Source: Clostridia bacterium
GTDB lineage: Bacteria; Bacillota; Clostridia; Christensenellales; UBA1242
Direction of reading: 5' to 3'
Assembly: GCA_900768425.1 (NCBI GenBank)
Contig: CAAGCR010000027.1
Span: 1-17,320, forward strand
DNA: 17,320 bases
Below the pieces are notes generated by a model that searched no databases, was not told where the DNA came from, and saw nothing but the letters and a program-made list of their open reading frames with translations. Shown here piece after piece: positions 13,991-17,320 of this stretch. Numbering within the stretch: position 1 is the first letter of the stretch; each line of letters opens with the position of its first letter. The position numbers and the translations under genes were made by a program.

Positions 13991-13992
13991 AT
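13951..13992 (+). promoter_or_regulatory. Inverted repeat spanning the sigK translation start
   Basis: ATATTCACA (13951-13959) is exactly complementary to TGTGAATAT (13984-13992). In mRNA this 9-bp stem would hold the A and U of the AUG and place the ribosome binding site AAGGA (13978-13982) in the loop. It may limit translation; a protein-binding operator is the alternative. Confidence 0.5.
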
Positions 13993-14692
13993 GATTATTG
14001 AAAACTTTATAATTTTTATGAATAAAATATTGCTTTTTTCTTCTTTTATTAACAATGCACAAGGCTTTCCTAAGCCACTTACCGAAAAGGAAGAAAAGGA
14101 ATATTTTTTAAAATATAAAAATGGCGACAAAGAAGCAAAAGACAAGTTAATAAATCACAATTTGCGGTTGGTTGCACACATTGTAAAAAAATATGCAGGA
14201 ACAAGCGAAGCTGATGATTTAATTTCGGTTGGCACTATTGGACTTATTAAAGCCATAAATACCTTTGAATATGGCAAAGGTACTCAACTATCCACTTATG
14301 CAGCAAGATGTATAGAAAATGAAATTTTGATGCTTTTGAGAGTTTCTAAAAAGCACAAGAATGTTATGTCGTTAGATGAGAGTTTGGGGCAAGATAAAGA
14401 TGGCAATGACATAGAACTAGCGGACATTATTCCTGCCGATGAAGAAGAAGTTTTGTCACAAGTTGAAAATAATGTAATTACGGCAAAAATCAACAAGTTG
14501 ATTGATGAAAAATTGTCACAGCGAGAAGCCGAAATAATTAAAATGCGTTATGGTATTGGTGGCAAGCCTGCTCTAACCCAAAGGGAAGTCGCCACTAAAC
14601 TTGGCATATCTCGCTCTTATATTTCGCGTTTAGAAACCAAAGCTATTGAGATTATAAAAAAAGAAGTTGCTTTGGACAACTTCTTTGATTGA
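13991..14692 (+). CDS. sigK: RNA polymerase sporulation sigma factor SigK
   Basis: Sigma-70 family protein of 233 residues that directs late mother-cell transcription during endospore formation. The N-terminus is a hydrophobic stretch (about 2-20) before SSFINNAQGFPKPLTEKEEK. It parallels the membrane-binding pro-sequence of Bacillus pro-SigK, which ends in a similar YVKNNAFPQPL. Region 2 is clear (LINHNLRLVAHIVKKYAG, DDLISVGTIGLIKAI, STYAARCIENEILM), then the GQDKDGNDIELADI linker typical of SigK, and region 4 (LSQREAEIIKMRYGIGG, TQREVATKLGISRSYISRLE). AAGGA 8 bases before ATG 13991 fixes the start; GTG at 13985 is too close to it. The gene is continuous, with no skin-type interruption. Sporulation-specific identity over other sigma factors is well supported by the pro-region and linker. 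Confidence 0.92.
   Translation: MIIENFIIFMNKILLFSSFINNAQGFPKPLTEKEEKEYFLKYKNGDKEAKDKLINHNLRLVAHIVKKYAGTSEADDLISVGTIGLIKAINTFEYGKGTQLSTYAARCIENEILMLLRVSKKHKNVMSLDESLGQDKDGNDIELADIIPADEEEVLSQVENNVITAKINKLIDEKLSQREAEIIKMRYGIGGKPALTQREVATKLGISRSYISRLETKAIEIIKKEVALDNFFD
14656..14686 (-). terminator. Terminator of the nfeD-floA operon, inside sigK
   Basis: AAAGAAGTTG (14660-14669) and CAACTTCTTT (14677-14686) form a perfect 10-bp stem with a 7-nt loop. Read on the minus strand it is followed by a T run (complement of 14656-14662), so it is a proper intrinsic terminator for the minus-strand operon ending at 14746. It lies within the last codons of the convergent sigK gene. Confidence 0.7.
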
Positions 14693-14697
14693 TGTTT

Positions 14698-14719
14698 TCT
14701 AAATTTATTAGATATTTTT
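14698..14719 (+). terminator. Weak sigK terminator
   Basis: TCTAA-ATTTA-TTAGA (14698-14712) followed by TATTTTT, 5 bases after the sigK stop. The stem is short and AT-only, so termination may be inefficient. Confidence 0.35.
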
Positions 14720-14745
14720 GCATAAATTAATTTCTTAACATTATT

Positions 14746-15252
14746 TTACACATCATCGCGTTTTTTCAATGCGGTGTCTATTAACAAGGCTTTTAGTTCC
14801 GGTGATAGGTTTTTAATTTGTTCTGCTATTGGGCGATTATCTTTTGATTTATTTGATCTATATGATTGCCTAAATAGTTTTTCAAATTCATCATCTGAAA
14901 GTGGTGCAGGTTTTGGTGTGTCGTTGTTTATATTTGATAAGTCATTATTGTCCGAAAAGCCTGAGTCTTTTTTATCACCGAATATTGCATCAAAATCAAA
15001 ATTATCGTTTTCTTCTGAGTTCTCATTTTCAAATAAGGCTTCAAGTGAGGCATCGCGTTCTGTGTCATCATATTGATTTTTAAGTGGTATAAAATCTTCC
15101 GGTTTTTCTTCTTTTTTAGCTTCGGGTTTTGGTTCTGCCTTTTTTGTTTTTTTCTTTTTCTTAAACAAGCCTTTTATATTATCGTGATATATTACGCAAA
15201 TAGCAATTAAAAAGGCAAGAACTGCTACTGCCACAATAATTGCAATTAACAT
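14746..15252 (-). CDS. Membrane-anchored acidic protein in floA operon, unrecognised
   Basis: Protein of 168 residues: one N-terminal transmembrane helix (about 2-22), a lysine cluster right after it (GLFKKKKKTKKAEPKPEAKK, about 28-47) consistent with a cytoplasmic inner-leaflet face, a long acidic and Asn/Asp-rich low-complexity stretch (about 55-125), and a predicted helical end with LSPELKALLIDTALKKRDD. No catalytic motif is seen. A strong AAAGGAGGT ribosome binding site lies 6 bases before the ATG, 19 bases after the floA stop. As third gene of nfeD-floA it occupies the place of the small yqfB in Bacillus but is not similar in layout. A scaffold or partner of the flotillin assembly is an inference from position and topology. 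Confidence 0.85.
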   Translation of the reverse strand: MLIAIIVAVAVLAFLIAICVIYHDNIKGLFKKKKKTKKAEPKPEAKKEEKPEDFIPLKNQYDDTERDASLEALFENENSEENDNFDFDAIFGDKKDSGFSDNNDLSNINNDTPKPAPLSDDEFEKLFRQSYRSNKSKDNRPIAEQIKNLSPELKALLIDTALKKRDDV

Positions 15253-15271
15253 ATCTTACCTCCTTTAATTA

Positions 15272-16288
15272 TTAGAAATCGTTATTATCGTCTTTTTTGT
15301 TATTGTTAGATTCGCCTGCTATTGCTTTACGCATTGAAGTATCGGCATTTAGGTTTTGAATTTTATAATAATCCATAACACCTAGTTTGCCTTCTTTTAT
15401 GGCTTCTGCCATTGCTTTTGGTACTTCTGCTTCGGCTGCGATTAATACGGCTTGCATTTGTTGTGTTTTTGCTTTCATTTCTTGTTCGTGTGCTTCTGCC
15501 ATTGCTCTACGCTCTTCGGCTTCGGCTTGTGCTACTATTTTTCTTGCTTCGGCTTCTTTTTTCTTAAGTTCTGCACCGATGTTTGCTCCGACATCAATAT
15601 CGGCAATATCTATTGATAAAATTTTATAACTTGTTCCTAAGTCAAGACCTTTATCTATAACTTGTTGAGATATAAAATCTGGGTTTTCTAGCACTTCACC
15701 ATGGGTTTCTGCTGAACCAACGGTTGTAACGATACCTTCACCAACACGGGCTAAGATAGTTTCATCACCTGCACCACCGACAAATCTTGCGATGTTTGCT
15801 TTAACGGTAATTCTTACTTTAACTTTTAATTCAATACCATCTTTTGCTACGGCTGAAATAAAATCGGTTGTGATAACCTTTGGTGTTACTGATTGACGAA
15901 CGGCTTGGTCAACATCACGACCTGCAAGGTCTATTGCTTTAGCTTCTTCAATGTCTAGGTCAATTTTTGCACTATGTGCTGCGATTAAAGCATTGATAAC
16001 TTTTCTAACATCGCCACCTGCTAAGTGATGAGTTTCTAGTGATACAACATCTACATCAATGCCGGCTTTTCTTGCCATAATGTAAGCATCAATAATTGTT
16101 GCAACTGGAATACGGCGCATTTTCATACCGATTAGTCTTGTCATTGATACGTGAGAGCCAGAAACTAATGCTATAAACCATGTTTTAATTGGTACAAGAG
16201 CAAATATTAAAACAATTAATATTGCTAAAAGACCGATACCAACATATAAAATAATTGTTCCTGCACTGGCTAATAATAAATTATTCAT
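15272..16288 (-). CDS. floA: Flotillin-like membrane microdomain protein FloA
   Basis: Protein of 338 residues of the SPFH/flotillin family, which organises functional membrane microdomains at the cytoplasmic membrane. The N-terminal helix (about 7-30) precedes the FloA-specific segment GMKMRRIPVATIIDAYIMAR and the SPFH region, with TPKVITTDFISAVAKDGIEL, ARFVGGAGDETILARVGEGI and KILSIDIADIDVGANIGAEL. An Ala/Glu-rich coiled coil follows (about 236-300; KKKEAEARKIVAQAEAEERR, KAMAEAIKEGKLGVMDYYK). The length matches Bacillus FloA (YqfA). GGAGG lies 4-5 bases before the ATG. It is the middle gene of nfeD-floA-unknown, the conserved pairing of a flotillin with an NfeD protein. Confidence 0.96.
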   Translation of the reverse strand: MNNLLLASAGTIILYVGIGLLAILIVLIFALVPIKTWFIALVSGSHVSMTRLIGMKMRRIPVATIIDAYIMARKAGIDVDVVSLETHHLAGGDVRKVINALIAAHSAKIDLDIEEAKAIDLAGRDVDQAVRQSVTPKVITTDFISAVAKDGIELKVKVRITVKANIARFVGGAGDETILARVGEGIVTTVGSAETHGEVLENPDFISQQVIDKGLDLGTSYKILSIDIADIDVGANIGAELKKKEAEARKIVAQAEAEERRAMAEAHEQEMKAKTQQMQAVLIAAEAEVPKAMAEAIKEGKLGVMDYYKIQNLNADTSMRKAIAGESNNNKKDDNNDF

Positions 16289-16314
16289 AATTCCTCCAAA
16301 ATTTATTTTTCTTA

Positions 16315-16857
16315 TTAATAGGATAACTTGTCAATCATAATTCTTGCATCTTCTATTGCTACTACTTTAATGACTTCGCCTTTTTGAATTACTTTGTCTA
16401 CACTTTGTGCCTCGTAGGTGTCTTGTCCTAGTCTAATTTTTCCTACCGGGCGACATTCAGTTAAGGTTAAGCCCTCTTTACCTATTAAGTCTTTTAATTC
16501 TTTTTCCGCTTTTTCACGATAGTCTTTTGGAAGTGCTGTTTTGTTTTCTACAATAGCACTTTTTGATAGTAAACCGTGTTTTGCTGAATTTACAAAAATC
16601 AAGAATACGATTAGTGTAATTAAAACGATTATTAAAATCAAAAAGAACACTTGAACGGCTGAACCGGATATAACTGCGTGAACAACCACACCTGCTACTT
16701 CACACAATATACCGGTTATTCCGAAAAAGCCAAAGCCTGGAATAATTGCCTCAATTATGCAAAATATTACGCCTAAACAAAGTAGCAAAATGACAACCCA
16801 GTGCATATCAACAAAAAGATTGCCAAGTTCTGTCCAAAAGTTTGATGCTAATAACAT
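16315..16857 (-). CDS. nfeD: NfeD-family membrane protein, FloA partner
   Basis: Protein of 180 residues without the serine-protease domain of long NfeD proteins. Transmembrane helices lie at about 18-38, 42-62 and 67-91, with the family signature EAIIPGFGFFGITG (36-49). The C-terminal cytoplasmic part (about 122-180) is an OB-fold: GKEGLTLTECRPVGKIRLGQ, then YEAQSV and GEVIKVVAIEDARIMIDKL. NfeD proteins associate with SPFH proteins in membrane microdomains. AGGGGG about 5 bases before the ATG is the ribosome binding site. It is first in the operon, 26 bases before floA, equivalent to yqeZ in Bacillus but shorter because the protease part is missing. Confidence 0.93.
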   Translation of the reverse strand: MLLASNFWTELGNLFVDMHWVVILLLCLGVIFCIIEAIIPGFGFFGITGILCEVAGVVVHAVISGSAVQVFFLILIIVLITLIVFLIFVNSAKHGLLSKSAIVENKTALPKDYREKAEKELKDLIGKEGLTLTECRPVGKIRLGQDTYEAQSVDKVIQKGEVIKVVAIEDARIMIDKLSY

Positions 16858-16879
16858 AGTTTCCCCCTATTTCACAAGT

Positions 16880-16908
16880 ATTATAACATACATTCAATCA
16901 AATTGCAA
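16880..16908 (-). promoter_or_regulatory. nfeD-floA operon promoter
   Basis: On the minus strand TTGCAA (16908-16903), a 17-base spacer and a perfect TATAAT (16885-16880). The leader is about 16-20 nt. This is a housekeeping sigma-A promoter with no visible stress-sigma signature. Confidence 0.85.
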
Positions 16909-17015
16909 TATACAATGTTTCGTTTTACAAGAAATTTTGATTTGGGTTAATTCTTAAAGTAAACATAAATCAAAATTAATTTTTTTCATTTGCTTTTAGA
17001 ATTGACTCTTTATGG

Positions 17016-17094
17016 TATATTATCGGAAGTTGTCGGCAAACAGCCCGCAGGGATACTTGCCAGCAACTGATGGTTATATATAAGGAACGAGGGA
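17016..17094. repeat. 79-bp direct repeat, copy 1
   Basis: Identical over 79 bases to 17242-17320, giving a 226-bp period. It is GC-richer than its surroundings. It contains an imperfect stem, GTTGTCGGCAA (17029-17039) with TTGCCAGCAAC (17057-17067), one mismatch and one G-U, around a loop with CCC-GCA-GGG, and then TTATATATAA. It could be a structured RNA segment or the end of a mobile element. Confidence 0.9.
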
Positions 17095-17126
17095 AAGTGT
17101 TTTTATGCTTGCATAAATAAACACTT
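17095..17126. repeat. Long hairpin after repeat copy 1
   Basis: AAGTGTTTTTATGC (17095-17108) pairs with GCATAA (17111-17116) and AAACACTT (17119-17126), leaving a 2-nt loop and a 2-nt bulge. This gives 14 base pairs immediately after the 79-bp repeat. Confidence 0.75.
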
Positions 17127-17161
17127 GAAATCGTGACGCATATATATTTTTAATATATATA

Positions 17162-17237
17162 ATGTGATGCCGTTATTTATAACGGATTTGCGTTAGCAAA
17201 TTGATTTGTGAATGAAATGAACAAAGCAACATCACAT
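17162..17237. repeat. Four-way-junction repeat element, copy 3
   Basis: Outer arms ATGTGATG (17162-17169) and CATCACAT (17230-17237) pair perfectly. Inside are CCGTTA-TTTA-TAACGG (17170-17185), ATTTGC-GTTA-GCAAAT (17186-17201) and a looser third hairpin with TTTGT/ACAAA (17205-17225). The order and the TTTA loop of the first hairpin match the copies at 644 and 12118, although stem sequences differ. Confidence 0.7.
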
Positions 17238-17241
17238 AGGT

Positions 17242-17320
17242 TATATTATCGGAAGTTGTCGGCAAACAGCCCGCAGGGATACTTGCCAGCAACTGATGGT
17301 TATATATAAGGAACGAGGGA
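17242..17320. repeat. 79-bp direct repeat, copy 2
   Basis: Exact copy of 17016-17094, running to the last base of the window, so the true repeat may be longer. It begins 5 bases after the third four-way-junction element. Confidence 0.9.

Larger units (their letters stand above)
16909..17320. other. Gene-free structured block at the right edge
   Basis: No supportable gene is seen. A 23-codon open frame from ATG 17012 lacks a ribosome binding site. The block carries the 79-bp direct repeat (17016-17094 and 17242-17320), a 14-bp hairpin (17095-17126), an AT palindrome (17140-17160) and the third four-way-junction element (17162-17237). The second repeat copy reaches the window end, so the structure may continue. 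Confidence 0.65.

Noticed and set aside
13822..14145. 107-codon open frame on the minus strand
   Set aside because: It overlaps the 5' end of the well-supported sigK and its leader, has low-complexity Phe/Ser/Ile content and no ribosome binding site.
17012..17083. 23-codon frame over the first 79-bp repeat, containing LPATDG
   Set aside because: No ribosome binding site, and the second repeat copy lacks the start codon. The sortase-like string is probably chance.
17024..17094. Known riboswitch or hammerhead-like ribozyme in the 79-bp repeat (CTGATGG...GGAAC, CTGAT...GAGGGA)
   Set aside because: Core residues do not match the hammerhead CUGAUGA/GAAA or the TPP riboswitch consensus, and required stems are missing.

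Overview
The window is AT-rich, gene-dense bacterial chromosome with mostly strong AGGAGG-type ribosome binding sites and sigma-A-type promoters. It carries a SigK-type sporulation sigma factor, the comEC-holA / rpsT neighbourhood seen in Bacillus-like genomes, and an nfeD-floA operon. Together these point to an endospore-forming Firmicute, most likely an uncultured gut-type member of the Clostridia. This placement is an inference from gene content. No rRNA gene, complete tRNA gene, CRISPR array or recognisable transposase is present.

Layout. At 1-174 (-) is the 5' end of a gene with SUFU-like wording and GC-richer codons than its neighbours. Positions 175-712 are gene-free and packed with inverted repeats. 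At 713-1745 (-) is a two-gene unit of small membrane proteins, one with a winged-helix-like part and a zinc ribbon, the other DUF2975-like. At 1871-4453 a large lipoprotein (+) faces an unrecognised membrane-anchored exported protein (-) across a shared bidirectional terminator. rpsT (+) lies at 4657-4923. After another gene-free, repeat-rich stretch, 5467-9020 (-) holds two tandem XRE regulators, comEC and holA, tightly spaced or overlapping. aspS (-) has its own consensus promoter and terminator. At 11187-11951 (+) is a SAM methyltransferase that looks leaderless. At 12277-13638 (-) is a protein with a C-terminal diadenylate-cyclase-like domain whose ATP-contacting RHR motif is not conserved. 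It is divergent from sigK (+, 13991-14692). At 14746-16857 (-) is the operon nfeD - floA - unknown membrane-anchored acidic protein, whose best terminator lies inside the 3' end of the convergent sigK. The last 305 bases are a highly structured non-coding block bounded by a perfect 79-bp direct repeat.

The most unusual signal is a family of about 76-89 nt elements (644-724, 12118-12206, 17162-17237). In each, an outer stem encloses three abutting hairpins, making an almost fully paired four-way junction. The first hairpin has the same 6-bp stem and TTTA loop geometry in all three. Stem sequences differ between copies while pairing is kept, as expected of a structure under selection or a mobile element copied as a fold. 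Other structured repeats are a modular array of palindromes joined by TTCACTGC linkers (5321-5423), a CCCTCAGTC-type element (5152-5194), and an 18-bp perfect inverted repeat (343-388). Also worth a second look are the degenerate metallo-beta-lactamase domain of ComEC, the diadenylate-cyclase-like protein, the structured sigK leader, and the operator-like repeats before the XRE pair.
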